From contig OX344764.1 of the NCBI GenBank assembly GCA_947034895.1, positions 57,579,348 through 57,643,347 of the forward strand: a stretch of DNA of 64,000 nt. The letters are read 5' to 3'. This document shows, in pieces, positions 48,872-62,708 of this stretch. How positions within the stretch are numbered: the first letter of the stretch is position 1; each line of letters starts with the position of its first letter. Under the pieces are notes generated by a model, which worked only from the letters and a program-made list of their open reading frames with translations, made no database searches and was not told the DNA's origin. Source of the DNA: Rhytidiadelphus loreus (taxonomy: Eukaryota > Streptophyta > Bryopsida > Hypnales > Hylocomiaceae). The position numbers and the translations under genes are program-made.

Positions 48872-51800
48872 ATACACCTATAATATAAATATCCTATAAC
48901 TATAGAAGGTACCTGTAATATACGAGCCTAGAATCCTAGGCTCATGGGCTCAAGATCTTAGGCTCACATGCTAGTAACTCTGATGCCTAAGGCACCAAAT
49001 TTTGGTGTAGACAATACTTTGAAGTTAAATAAATCCTACCCAAATAACTATTGTAAGTGGTTTATATTTTTTGAATATTTCTTTTTGAAATCTAGTTTTA
49101 GCATCAAAAATTCAATTTTGAAAATGAATGATTATGATTTTGTGCAAGGGTGTCAATTGCAAATCTTGATTTTTTAATGTTGAGGTCCTTAAAAACGAGC
49201 TTCAAATACATTATACAAAATTAATTTTTTTTGAAATTGAAAAAAATGAAAAATTATTATCTAATGTGGTAGTCTTTTGGCCACATCAAACTATTTTTGT
49301 GGCTGAGTTCCCACAATCCCGAAACTCAAGGAAACTCGTGGCTTTGTTGAGGAGCTCAATCTCATCTAATGCATTATAATCTTTCAATCTATAAATGATG
49401 TTGTTGTGTTTTCTTTTCTCGTGTGATCTTTAACATGACTAGTTTGAATTTGTATGTTTACAATTAAAAGAAATTCATAAAACTTATCAAAACATTAGAA
49501 GAGATTTCAGGATTTTAAGGGCCGTTTCAGAGCCATTCCCGGTGCTGTTCCCCCGGCAGTAAAAGAACGCCGCTGTCAAATTTTTTTATTTTTTATTTTT
49601 TTTTAAGTCCTTAAAGTGAGAAACAAAGTTAATTTTTTTTTTTTTTTTTTTTTTTTCGAAAAATCTGACCTGGCCGTCTCTCAGCCAGGTCAGCAGAGGC
49701 CGGGAACAACGGATATCGACGGTTCTCGGGGGGGTTCGAGTTGGGAACTCGCAGCCCTCCCCAAGAGCCAAAACACATGTAATGTGTTGACTTTTTGAGC
49801 ACATTTTAGGAAGCTCTAAAAAGGCCTTGGACATTTATTTGTTAAAAACCCAACATTCCAAAAATTAAATGAACCTTGATCAAATATGATTGTAGCTTTC
49901 CAAATGCATGTATTTAATACATATTCTAACTGATACAATTTTATTTGCATGTTACATTTAAAAAAATGAAAATGAGTTGATTTTTGAATCAAATTAATGT
50001 AAATATCAACATCTTATGTGTTTTACGAATATGTTATTTTTCTTTACATGAAAATATATATTTAAGAAGGGCATTTGCATACTATGTTACATCAATTTTC
50101 AAGTGAATGAAATACTTAAAATGCACTAAATCAAAATTCATGATCTTCATTAAGAAAAAGTCATTCAAGATCCCTTTTACCTCATAGTTTTTGTAAAATG
50201 CATATTTTAAAATAAAAAAAATGTTTCTTTTTAAGCAATTAAAAATTAATCTAAGGTTATTAATATCAAAGTGAAATATGAAAAATTGAATAAAATACAA
50301 TAGTGAAAACAAGTAAAATGCAATCATTGCAATTGTGAAGACTTATATTAAAAGAACTTGAAAATGATCTCAATTGTTATCAATGAGATTCCAAATTGGT
50401 GTGCATAATGCACTTTAATGAAGTGCTCTTCTAGATACTCATCTAGACCATGTACTCATATAGAGACTTTTTATAGAATATTTGAATGCATTTTTTTTGT
50501 ACTTTAGATAGAATCTAATTTAAAAAAACTATCTTGTCCCTCAAATTCAATTTTGCAATAGGAATTTTCCAAATTTTTAAAACAAAACTAATTCTATCTC
50601 ATTTTTATATGATTCTATATGGATTTCATTTCACATTATAACTTTTTCTTCAAAATCTTTACTCTTCTTCAATGTGATCAACTAATTTTAGAAAATTTGA
50701 AAGTCAGTGCATATTTAATGTGTCACAATTTGTGAGAATTTGTGAAATGACAAATTTAAATTATATTTAATAAAATGAATTATTTACTTTATAATATGGA
50801 ATAAGAGTATTGTAATTTTAAGGTGATTACTATATATTAGTACAAAAACATAGTCTTTTCATCATCATGGATTGAATCAAGTGTCTAAGAATTTACATAA
50901 CTATCCTTTCAACTACTATTGTTTTGAACATCATTTTAAATAAACAAAATTGCACATATTCTATACATTTTATATTTATTAGAACTTAGAAATAATAATA
51001 AGTCAATAAAATAATGATTTATGATGTACATGTCAAAGAACATTTTTATTTTGAAGGTACCAAATTTTTGAAATGTATGTTTGAAGGCAATTATAAAATA
51101 CAAAGCTAAAAGATTCAAAGAATTGGTTTGAATTTTTGAATCTTGTTTATCAATAATAAGACCTATCTAAGTCATGCAAACATTGGGTCTTTCATGATTA
51201 ACTTTGTTATTTAAAGTCAATTCTTTAACATATTTGTATACATTAGCATTACCTTGCTTATTTTATAAAATGTTCCATCAATATTTTTTGATAAATATTT
51301 ACAAAAGGTTGCTTGAAAATACTACAAAAGTTAATTCAACTAGTGCAAGACTCGCTTACACTAATTCAATGAAGAATAGACGAAAACCTCATATAATTGG
51401 TATGATCATTTGAATAAAAGTATTCCAAATGGATGCATTAGAAGAGTTTTTAGGCCATTGGGAGACCTTGAGTTCTCCGACGTTCTCGGACTGTGGGAAT
51501 GTCGTAGAACCAACAGTCCAACTTGGCACAGAGATTGCCAGGTCGGATTGAATTAATGAATTAATTTAATTTTTTATATAATTTTTATAATTTAAAAAAA
51601 TTTAATTTAATTTAATTTATTATTATTATTATTATTTATTTTAATAATTAATTAATCAGATTGTTCGGCCATGGTTTGCAACATGGGGAGCCATGGGCAA
51701 AAGGTCTCTCACAGGCCTCATTTCTCCCCTGATGAAATATTGGATGAAGACAAAATGAAGTGGAGGGAGGTTGAATGAAAATCACAATATTTTGGGTGAA

Positions 51801-52480
51801 ATGAAAATAGTACACACAACATATTACTCTCTATATAATTTTTTTTTTATATCTAAGATATTATAGATTGCCATATCAATGTGCTTTATAAATCAACATA
51901 GTTTCCAAATTAGTATAAGGTGTTGATGTGGAAATTAGTATAAGGTGTTGATAATCATGTTGAACGCACTAATTGAATCATCCTATCTAGTGTTTTCATT
52001 CCTATTATTCAAATCTCTTACAGCGACCTTCCTTCACATAAAATAGTTGCAACTAGTAACAACTGAAGAGAAGAAAAAAAAGCCCCACTTGACAAAGGTA
52101 ATGATATCTTAATGACATAAAGTTTTTTCTCTCTTTGTGTCCCTCAACAACTTTATGTAAAAAAAGAAACCAAAATTGAACTAACAAAATAGAGAAGAAA
52201 TAACTTCAGCAATCCCTCCTACTTGTTCGATGCAACCTTACTAGAGCCAAGCAATTTCGTTCCAAATATGTAAAACAATTATGTAAAACAAATATGCGGG
52301 GTTGACCATGAGTCCCGTAAGTTACCGTACTCTGACCTAAAGATGGTTAGAGTTACTCCTCCGTAAAAAAAATGAGCAAAAACGTCGGCACTTTTGGTAA
52401 CTTTTGGTAACTGTCTCGATCAAAGGGTGGACCAGGGCCAGCAGGGGAGATGAACGGGTCTTCCGCTACAGTGGTACTGT
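48872..52480. other. AT-rich intergenic region with MITE relics
   Basis: No gene recognised. It contains a MITE-like element at 49,493-49,784, a possible relative near 51,431-51,770 (CATTAGAAGAG...GGGAGACC) and an (ATT)n run near 51,615-51,640. The rest is low-complexity AT-rich sequence. Confidence 0.55.
49493..49784 (-). mobile_element. MITE-like element related to copies A/B
   Basis: About 292 bp from CATTAGAAGAG to ACATGTAATG. Its right end, read in reverse complement, resembles the left end of copy A (6668): CATTA.ATG, then TTTT.GG, a GGGAG block and a GAGTT motif. The middle holds a run of about 26 T. A diverged member of the same family is likely. Confidence 0.6.
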
Positions 52481-53747
52481 AGAGATACTTAGGCCCGCGA
52501 CACGGATGAAAAAACTCTGAAACGGATGGATGAAGGCTCTCTATGAAGGTGGTGTGGCTGGAGCAATTTGCGGAAGAATGGCATTTTGTTAATCCTGCTG
52601 GAGCTTTGGACGTTCTTGCGGCGATTTCCGTGAGGTTTTGGGAGCCAGAACCGAGTGCGCAGGGTCGACGTTGCGGAGGCCGAGTACTTGGGGCTTGGCA
52701 GTGTAGTTTACGGTTTCGGAAACGGTGGACTGTGGAGAGAGAACGAGTGAATTGAGAGGTGGGCCGGAATGGTGCGGTGTTGTGGGATGGGAAGGGAGAA
52801 TGGCGAGATTGGGAGAGTGAGCGGTTATGGATGTGGTAGGAAAATATTTTTTGCAGTGAGGAGTTTGACGAAGTGGTAGAGTTTTGAGCATGGTGAGCTT
52901 TTTTCGTGATTGATGCCGTTGTTTCTTGAAGTGCGGGGATGAGCTAGGGTTTGGTCATGGTTGAGAGTGTGGGGTTGGGGACTCGGGATTGAGAACGACG
53001 AGGACGACGGTGTGGAGCTTCTGTGGATGGTGCTTAGATGGAGATGGGCGGACGTCGATCTGAGGCTCGGTCTCGGCTTCAAAGAGGTAGGTTAGGGTTT
53101 GGGCTGGCTGTGTGAGCTTCGTGTAATGAAGTTGAGGTAAAATCGGACTGAGAACTGAGAAATGGAGGTTGATGGTGGAAATTGTGGTTCGGTTGGCACA
53201 TGTTTAGTTCAATTACGAAACATGAAACGCTGATGGGGGTAGACAAGTGGAACAGTAGTCTTGGAATATTGAACCCCTTTCTGAGAAAATAGGTGATGGA
53301 ATGGTTTTCTGAGCTGGACGAGGAAATTGGAGAGGATTGGAATGAGACTGGAAGTCTCAGGTGTTGTATATGGAGGAAATTGTTGAAAGGAACAGGGTTC
53401 GGTGTGATTTTTTAAATGAACGGTGTGGTGGAAAAGCATACTAGGATCAAGGATGTTGTTTCTTGAATTCGGTTTTTGATTGGAAGATGTGACTTGGGTG
53501 TGGTGACCTCACCATGGGCAAAAACAAAGAAAACAAAAAACATTGCAATTTTATTACTTTATAACGCGATGGTGCTTCCAGTATTGCAGGTTCGAGAATG
53601 CAGCAATGCTTGTTAGTGGGATATCTTTCAAATGCCTAATTCTTAGAAATTTCAGTATTATGTTGCAGATGTTCAGATTAGATTTCTGTAGGTTTGGGCG
53701 TTTGTCTAGATGATGGAAAAATAGCCAGTAATTTTAGTGCCGGGTAT
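52480..53747 (+). promoter_or_regulatory. Upstream region / probable 5' UTR of the histidine kinase
   Basis: GC content rises sharply at about 52,430 and stays high into the kinase gene. The only notable frame (52543-52755, ATG start, 70 residues) resembles no family I know and could be an upstream ORF. The kinase frame is closed by a TAG at 53679-53681. I infer promoter and 5' leader, possibly with a leader intron. Confidence 0.45.
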
Positions 53748-56700
53748 ATGTTAGGTGGGGGAAGGTACGAAATGGTCGGCTGTCGAAACTCTGGAGATGG
53801 GGCCGAAACTCGGATGAACCATGTGTCTCCGATTAGTGGGCTCATTGAAGAGGAAAGTGGGTTAGATCGTCTAACTCGCACTGAGAGATTACCAGTATCA
53901 ATGGCGGGTATCAATTCGCCGGAAGCGGTACTTCCTATACGGGGATCTTCGTCATGGCGGCCGAAGAAGGGCCTGAAAGCGTCAATATGGTTGAAGCTGA
54001 CTCTATTCATTGGGATCCTGGTATGGAACTCACTCTGAAAGGCCCTGTACAAAGTTATGGTCTATTGAAAGTTTTTCTATTTGGGAGTATTGACGTTGTT
54101 TATTCTCTTAAATTGTTTGATTCTATTCGTGCATACATAATTTATTGTTGTTGTTATTTCACTTCTGACTCTGTGCTGCAGGTGGTGGTGTCTGGCGGTG
54201 CGTTGTCCCTTGTAATGTGGTTCAACTCCCGCGCACAGCTTGTACATGAAATAGAAAGGCGTTTGACTACAGTAGCCGTTTTGAGAACGGAACAGCTGCA
54301 AGATTACCTTAGTGGAGAGATGGATAAAATGCAGCTGATAGCCACAAGGGTGCAGATCGTTTCTTATTTATCAATGCAGTCGAGTGTAAATGAATCCACA
54401 GCTACCAAAGATCTAAGTTCAGCTGTTACAGCAGTGTCGGAGTTCGTGAGTGCAGCTATCTACAACGCCTCAGGACACTTTATGATTTCAGCTGGTGACC
54501 CACAATCCCGGTTCAATCAAACGTTAAGCGCAGAGCAACTCGATCTCGTGCAGTCGGATGTTCATTTTGATATGCCGATACTTACCCAAGGTGGTTGGAA
54601 GTATTTGGTATCAAGGAATATCACGTTGGTAGGTTCACCGGACTCTTTATCCGTCCCTTTGTTTTCCTGAACGTATGTCACCTTTCTGTCCTTACTCTGC
54701 TCCAAGATCTTACCTTCTTAACAACGCATAACGTGATTAGCATCATTGCAAATGTAATGAGTACTTGGATTGCTTCCACAAGTTATTTGTAGACATTCTC
54801 ATTATAACGTTTGTTATGAAGAACGGAGTAGACGTGTTTACACTCGACATTTACGTTGGTTATGATTATCTTTGGTGACGTTTGGCCGTTGATGTGTGAA
54901 TGGTTTAGTAAAGGTTAGTATTTGACTTCTAAAAGATGCATCAATCGACAGTGATGTTACTGCAAATAGTTTAAGAGTGGGGTTTAATTTATTATATTTT
55001 GTGGATTTGGTACTCCTTTGTTTTTAGATCGTGTGTTGTTCAGATTAGAAGCATTTTATCTTGATATTGTGGAGAGTTTTTTTCAAGCAAGTGTCTTATT
55101 ATCTGTAGGTACATGCCTTGTGCAATATTTTAAGACTTCTTTTGTTGTGCATGTCTTCAGAGAGATTCAAGTTTAGCTGGAGTGTTGCTTGCATGGGTCA
55201 ATGCCTCTAGATTAGGGAAGCTGGTAACAGATCGAACTGGCCTTCAAAATACTGGAGAGCTCATAGTTGGAGTTCCACAAGGCGATCGAGTGCACCTTGT
55301 GCTTCCACCATCACTTGCCGATTATGTACGGGACATTCCACTTACCGGTGCTATCAAACTTGCTTGTGAGGACGGTTTGAACGGTACAATGATTGAGAAG
55401 GACTATCGAGGGCAAAAGGTTATTGTTGCTTATACACCTGTGGGATACCAAAAGTGGGGTATGTAACTCAACCATGTCCTGTTTGTACTTGAAGTCACTA
55501 ATGCGCTTAGAGTATAATGTTTAGACTTCGGTTTGGAAATTAAATTTCCTTACAATTCCATATCATTTTGATAGGGATACCGTTGTTATGTGCACTTGTT
55601 TCTCATCATCTCTGGTTATGTCTTAGTGTCGAGTCCAGTCAGAGGGCTGATGTAGAGTTATGGAATTAACTCACAATCTAGGTTGCAGATTGACAATTAT
55701 TGCGTTATTTTGTCCGGAATGCTGGCGTCTCATACATCACATCGTGTTGCATGACGTGGACAGTAGTATATACATCATGTGGTCAAGATGCTGGGAATCT
55801 CTCTCTGTCTGAAACTTTTGGCTTATTTCATGCTCTGTGCGAGTGTCAGGCTTGCTTGCAAAAATGAGTGAGGCGGAAGCGTTCAAACCAGTGCAAAGAG
55901 TCCGCATTGTGATAATTGTAGCTATGATAATTATTCTGCTTGTGGGCGTTCTGGCTTCTTTTTGCCTTGCTAAGGTAGGTTGGAAGTATCCGTGGTTCTT
56001 CTCCTTTGGCGAATTATTATCAGGATTTTTCTTCATTTTCACGTGCATTTAATAGTCGACATTCAATTGCAGTTTATTGTCAGTTATCTCATCCTCTTGT
56101 CCCTGCGAAAGGTGTGTAGCTTTGTTAATTGATTCTGAGGTCGTTGCTTGTTCTTTATGCCGACTTGTAGGTTACATTTTGATGATATTTACTATTGCTA
56201 TATATATTTAGCTGAGTCTGAGTTTGGCAGGTAGTGATGATCTCGCATACTTCTGTTGTCAAGCATTATTCCGATTCTTTACAAGGTCCTGTTCGTGTGT
56301 TGATTGTGCTTCAGCTCTTTACAGCCCCAATCATTGAGCTGGGAAATGTGGCAACAGCTATTAAAGGTGGAGACATGGGTGCTAGGGTGAAAATTGGCTC
56401 TGTAATACTACGGGATGAAATCGATGATTTAAGACGAATTTTTAATGGCATGGCTGAAGAAATTGCAACCAGTCATGCACAGTTGGAACAGAAGGCACGT
56501 CCTCTTGACTCTAACTTTTGTCATTGTTAATGCCTATGTTATTGTCGTTGATTAGTGAAGGACAGTTTACCCGAAGTCAAGGTAAGTAAGGCAGTTTGTC
56601 TGGGACAAAATCCAAACTATGTGTCATCAGATACATTGCTAGAAGTATCGACAATTATCTGTTAGGTCCATGGAACTATATTAGCGCGTCTCTATTCGTA

Positions 56701-59700
56701 TTAATTGCTTCACCAAATTGAAAATGCTTCTGGAGATCTATTGCGAAATCTTTGTCGAGCTGTCATCGTAAGTATTGGGAACTTATGTCACGAGCACAAA
56801 GTCCTTGGAGTCTCACATCATTTGAAATGCTCTCTACATGCTTGACTAACTATTTCTTTCTTTCAGCATTTACAATTTTATGGGTTTGAACATTAGTTAA
56901 CTTTTTGCAGCTCGCTTGTATTGTGTAGTCTATGCAAGTCACCGAGAGGATAACAGAACTGGCCCGAGTCAATGAAGCTTTGAAAGTTGAAATAGTAGAA
57001 AGACGGCGAGTGGAGGAGGAAGTAAAGAAAGCCAAAGATGCTGCTTTACAAGCTGACAAGATGAAATCACAATTTTTGGCTAATATGTCACATGAGATCC
57101 GCACTCCATTGAATGGAATCATCAACTGCACCGAGCTATGTCTCGATACTCGAACTTCTCCTGAGCAGCAAGAGTATCTCGATCTGGTACTATCGGAATC
57201 ATAGACCCTCTTTCTTGAAACAGAGTCATCTGCTGTGAGGTCTTTGTAGATCTCTGTTGTGTTATGCACATGTGAGGGTATCTTGACTAAAGTTCTTCTA
57301 TGGTGATTATATATGTTTTGGTCTGACCTTCTCTTAAATGATTTGCCTCATAAACTTATGTTCGTGTCCCTAGAATTTTGTTCGACACTTTTTGTGCAGA
57401 TGACAATTACTTTTTGTGTTCATCTTGTATCATAATGTTACTATATCATTAATCGTTGGTTATTGTTAAGTTACTTTGCGAAATTTAGGATTGAGCGGTT
57501 GTTTTGGTTCATGTATTTCGAAACTGAATTGTATCATCTTCTTTCTTTTAGATCGTTCAATTTTTTGCCTCGTGGTGACTATTCTGTGTACGCTTATTTG
57601 AGTAGCAGCTTTTACAGATACTATTTAAGAATATAATTTTGTTACGTGATGTTTTGGACAGTTGTTTGCATGTCACAGCGAATATATATTTCCCAGTTGC
57701 ACTGCAGCCCATCCTTTCTTTATGTTTGTTTTCTGTGAGACTGAACTTGATTTTTCAAATTTGTGCTCTTGGTGCAGGTCCGATTTTCAGCGAAACATCT
57801 ACTGCGAATCATCACAGATATTTTGGACTTCAGTAAAATTGAAGCCGGGAAGCTGGAGATGGAAGACATCCAGTTCTCATTGTATGATCAACTTGAGCAT
57901 GCAGTGTCCGTCTTGGCTGCTCGTGCTAATAAGAAGGGCCTCGAGCTAGCCTGTCAGGTGGATCGTTCGGTACCTGATCAAATCATTGGTGATCCAGGGC
58001 GCCTTTTTCAAGTTTTTGTCAACCTTATAGGTAAATTTCAGCCTCGACGTTGATATCTTCCACCTGCTCTCATTTTTGCAGTTCACTCATTCTTAATATT
58101 TTTGTGCCTCTTTGTTTGTTGCAGGTAACAGCATTAAGTTTACTGCTGAAGGGGAAGTTATTGTTTCAGCAAAGGTCAAGAGTAGAGATGGTGACAACAT
58201 TGAGCTCTTGTTCTCTGTTAGGGATACTGGTAATTTTCGATTCATTGTGTCTTCTGCATGTTCAGATGGTATCGTATATTGGAAAGGAACATAGTGCTTT
58301 CTGGCACTGCTAAACACTGTTTTAACCCTTGTTGCAGCTTGTTGCAGTTATATATCTCCCTTTTCTAGTTTTTCTACTTGCTCAAGTGGTTGGTAGTTTT
58401 AACAATTTATCAATGGAGGATCTATTTAGGATCAAATATAGATGTTTCTGACTTCAGTTTACGCTTTTACCTCTTTTCATATGCACTTCATTTTAATGAT
58501 ACCTCATTATTGTATTTTGTGACTTCTGGCAATTTTTGTATTTGATTTGACTGTTTTCTGTCATTTTAGGAATTGGGATACCAAAGCAAAAGCAATCCTT
58601 GTTGTTTCAGGCTTTTTCCCAAGTGGATTCATCTACAACAAGGTACAAGATTTTTTTGCTGCCATCTTTATGATTGAGTTTCTTTTAAATTATTGTCAGA
58701 TTTTTATACATTTTCGTTTATAAAAGCAGTGCCGGAGTAAAATGATCTTCGTTTTAAGTTGTTATGCCCTGGTCTAGAACGTCTTCAATTTTTTTTTATT
58801 CCACACTTTAGGTTAGCACACGCGAGACTGCTTTTTATTATGATGTCTCGAAGTTTTTACTGAGGGCTGTGTTTTCCAGGTTATATGGAGGAACAGGCCT
58901 GGGTCTCGTCATATCCTCAAAGCTGGCTGCTGCGATGGGAGGCACGATGTGGGTTGAGAGTGAAGGGAAAGGGAGCACCTTTAGCTTCACTGCAAATTTC
59001 CATATACCTCCTGCCTGTGACCTTCCATCTTCTTTAAATGTGGACGGCTTGAAGGATATCCATGTTCTTGTTGTGGATGATAACAGTGTTAATCGTGCCA
59101 TCTTAGTGGATACGCTAAAGGTTTGACATCTCCTGCAACACCCTTCTTCGTTTCATATTAAACCTCGTATCATCTGTATAAATCGTATTATCTCTCTTCA
59201 CTTGGAGACATGGAGACAAGGTTGCATGCTTCAAACGTACAGTATATGCTAAGTTTGTTAGACCCCTTGAATTCAGCTGAGTTCTCGCATTCTCTGCATT
59301 ATTCGTTGGTGTCACAAAGTTCTCGCTTGTTATTTTTCTGTACAGGTATGGGGTATGATTTCAAAGGGCGTCGATGGAATTGAATCTGCTAAGATCGCTT
59401 TGCAAGCAGCAGCAGATGCGGATCAGCAAATTCGAGTTTTGTTGCTAGATATGTGGCTGTATGGAAAGGATGCTTCTGAACTTGTTCACTTCCTTTATGA
59501 GAAGCCTTACCTATTAGGGTCAACACCTCGTATAACTCCGTTGCACAAGGGTGACAGCAGTTTGATGGTTCGAGCTGTTGGCGATTTAGAGGAGTCGGAA
59601 TCTGAAAGTGAAGGAGATGAGGTACTGGCACCTAGTTTCAAAATTTGAGCTCATCTCATATGACCTTTAAAAGTCTTGGCATTCTGAACACATTGCATCG

Positions 59701-62700
59701 TCTACATGCTGTCTTAGGTGGCGATGAAAATTAGACTTTCAGCGGACACGGCCTATACATGGGTTTACCCGATTTTGTATTGCAAAGAGCTTAGCTTTGT
59801 TAATTTGAAGATTTGCTGATGCATTGTGTTTTTTCTGCAGGTTGACCCTGAGGTGCCTGTTTCTGTGAGAAAGTCTCTGGAAGAAAGAGATGCAAATTTA
59901 AGACAGAAACAAGAAGATAGAACTGATGGTTCTTTATCTAGGGAACCAGGTGTATCTGAAAATAGCGACAAGTCAGAATCTAGCATTTTGAAGAGGCGTC
60001 GTGATTCTCAAAACAGGCTTGCAAGATCAAATCTCGCTCGCCCGCCATCAAGACCTGCTTCGACTAATGGGCATGTTCCTTCCATTATAATGCTCACTTC
60101 AGTGGATCATTCTGATGCAACTAGGTACAATTTTAAGTTTATTTTCCCGTAAGGTTCTCTGACCTGCTTAGAGGACAGCGTGCATAACTTTTGATTATTT
60201 TGAGCAGCCGAATTTTGTTTGGATCGTATGTAAGCAGTTTTTACGACATGCTAATTGTTCGGTTTAGATTAAATGTCTCTTTCAGGATCTCCAGTAATGA
60301 TTGGGTGTGCCCTCTAGTATCCATTTTTGCCGTGTCGGGATCGGTTGTAGCAGGAGAGTTGAAATTTAGTCAAAGACACTTGTTTAAGATTAAGTTGTTA
60401 CTCGTGAGCATATACAGCAGAATACTTTACCTTAAAGCTTTACTTGGGGTCACTTCAATTGGTATTGACGTTGGATCAACTATTTCGTTTGTGCCTTCGT
60501 AGATGCAGGCAACTGGGAGTGCAAGTGCACATCTCAAAGCCGGTTAAACGAGTTGTCTTGGTTCGAGCGTTGCATCTTGCCCTTGGTGTAGCTGATGGTA
60601 GACCCGTGACTGTGGTAAGTATTGACTGTTTTCTTCTTTAGTTTCGTTTCGTGATAGCTTATGTATTTATGTCATTTAATTTATATATTTCTGTTCATTG
60701 CTTTATTTTGGGTGAAATTATTTTGGAGGCGTTTGTGTGAATCTTCTTGTTTACGAGGTTATACTTTGTTTTTATTAGATCCACAAAATGGAAGACCGTA
60801 AGTAGAGTGTAGTTTGTATGGACTGTGCTCAACAAGTGTATGACATGCAGCTGTTATTTAGTAAATGGACTTGTGTCACCGTTTGGGTAATTTTTGCCTA
60901 GCAGGTCTGAAGAGATTTGACCTAGTAGAGAAGGTAATGTGAATCGATTAGTATATGAGCTTATTTCTTATCTCTAACAGTGAAGTACTGTCAAGACGGA
61001 GAAAATTTGTTCCTGCTAACTGTCGTAACTCAATTTCTTTCAGAAGTGTAAGAACTTATGAAGCGGGTTTGGTTCTTGAGAGTACTCTGACCATGAGCTT
61101 TCGATGAGAGAATTGTGTACCTTAGCTTTCGATCTTAGATGGACAATTGACCGCTGTGTCATAACTGAGAGGATTCAGCTTATTTCGTCAATTCAAATCG
61201 TAGGTATAATAATAACCATTTCGAAGCACCATTTGATAAACCTTGTGCGTAACAGAACAATCCTCTCTAATTTGGAAGTTTTGTTATGAAATTTTTTCAT
61301 GGGAATTTATGGGCCAAATTAGAAGCAGTCATGCTAATTCAGACTTGACTTAAAAATGATTACCAGGAACAACCGATTTGCAGTCCGTCTTTGACAGGCC
61401 TGGAACAGAAGAATGGGGAGGTATGTCCAATTGGCCAACTTAGCTCAGAGAGTGGAAATACTATATCTTTTGGGTTCTGAAATGCTGAGTCTCTCTACCA
61501 TCTGCGGTAGCAATAGTGGCGTTGATTCAAACAACAATGATTTCAGTGGTTTCTTTTGTCTGACGGGATGCTAATCTCTAGATTTCAGATCCAGCTGCTT
61601 TTCATTCGCAAACCCTTTCACTCAAGCTTTAAATACATTTTTCTTGTTGTTTCTCCTCGTTTAATGCATTCAGTACTTTTTCTATTTGGCTTGTTATTTC
61701 TAATTGAGTTTATTTGTGTTATCTGAACCTCAATGCACATGTGATTCAAGCTTTATTTGTGTTGAACACATGCTTGGTCACCTGAGTGTGCTTTTCCATA
61801 GGCATGTATTTCAATCTATACCATTGGTCACTTTATTGTGGCCGTGTTGAGAATTGTTACAACATGAGGTCGGCGATTTTCTGCGACGAGTAATTGACAC
61901 TTCGTATAAGTTTAGTTGGTTTGATTTAATACGCTTGGGTTTTGTGTTTTCATTTGCAATGCAGATAGTGTGATGTAATGTGATGAGTTCAAGCTGAAGA
62001 CTGCACTTGCGTATTAATCATTCGCTAGGTCACTTATTGCTAAATTCTCAAGGACCTTGTCTCTTTCCTTGTTTGTGTCTTGTGATAGGAGGGATATAAA
62101 TCAGCGGAAATCTCTCATCCTAGCAAAGGCCTACATATTCTTGTTGCGGAAGATAACATTGTGAATCAACGTGTTGCTGTTACTCTCTTACAAAAGTGGG
62201 GTCACACAACAGTGTTAGCGTGCAATGGCCTGGAGGCTGTTGAGAAGTCCACAGAGGAGGATTTTGATCTCATATTAATGGATGTAAGTACATCGACTAA
62301 ATGTCAAAATTGATATAGCCCCTGACCCTTTCTTTCGTGGGTACGTACTAGTTTTTTGCCATTTACTCTACCCTTGCAATTGATTTGCCACTTGATGGTT
62401 TCTTATTTGTTGTGGCGCAGGTACAAATGCCTGTTCTGGACGGATTTCAGGCAACGACAAAGATAAGGGAAATGGAAAAGAAGAGAGATCCAAGCCGTGG
62501 AGAGAGAATTCGATTCATGCCTGTTGTAGCCATGACCGCGCATGCCATGTCTGGTGACGCAGAGCGTATCATGTCCGCAGGGATGGATGCATATATCAGC
62601 AAGCCTTTAAATGCGAAAAAACTTCAGGAGCTTCTTCACTCAGTTGCATCAGGGCAGCTGCAGAAGTCCAGTTCTTTCAGGGTCATAGTTGACGATGATG

Positions 62701-62708
62701 TCAGATAA
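53748..62708 (+). CDS. Membrane hybrid histidine kinase, HAMP and two receiver domains
   Basis: Sixteen exons: 53748-54020, 54182-54628, 55161-55458, 55850-55974, 56315-56494, 56929-57186, 57778-58030, 58125-58229, 58570-58642, 58880-59120, 59346-59621, 59841-60124, 60503-60614, 61367-61420, 62089-62283, 62421-62708; all phases agree (1,153 residues). Order: TM1 (about 79-102), extracellular sensor (about 103-355), TM2 (about 358-378), HAMP (382-435), coiled coil, HisKA with H496 in [13 protein letters not shown], HATPase with NSIKFT, DTGIGIP and [13 protein letters not shown]1 (D737/D738, D786, T929, K950) and REC2 (E1014/D1015, D1058, T1097, K1119). It should sense an external signal and pass phosphate from H496 to a receiver aspartate and then to HPt proteins. 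The sensor is not a CHASE domain I recognise; a dCache-like fold is a guess. Donor of exon 5 is probably GC (AAG/GCACGT). The family is clear, the ligand unknown. Confidence 0.92.
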
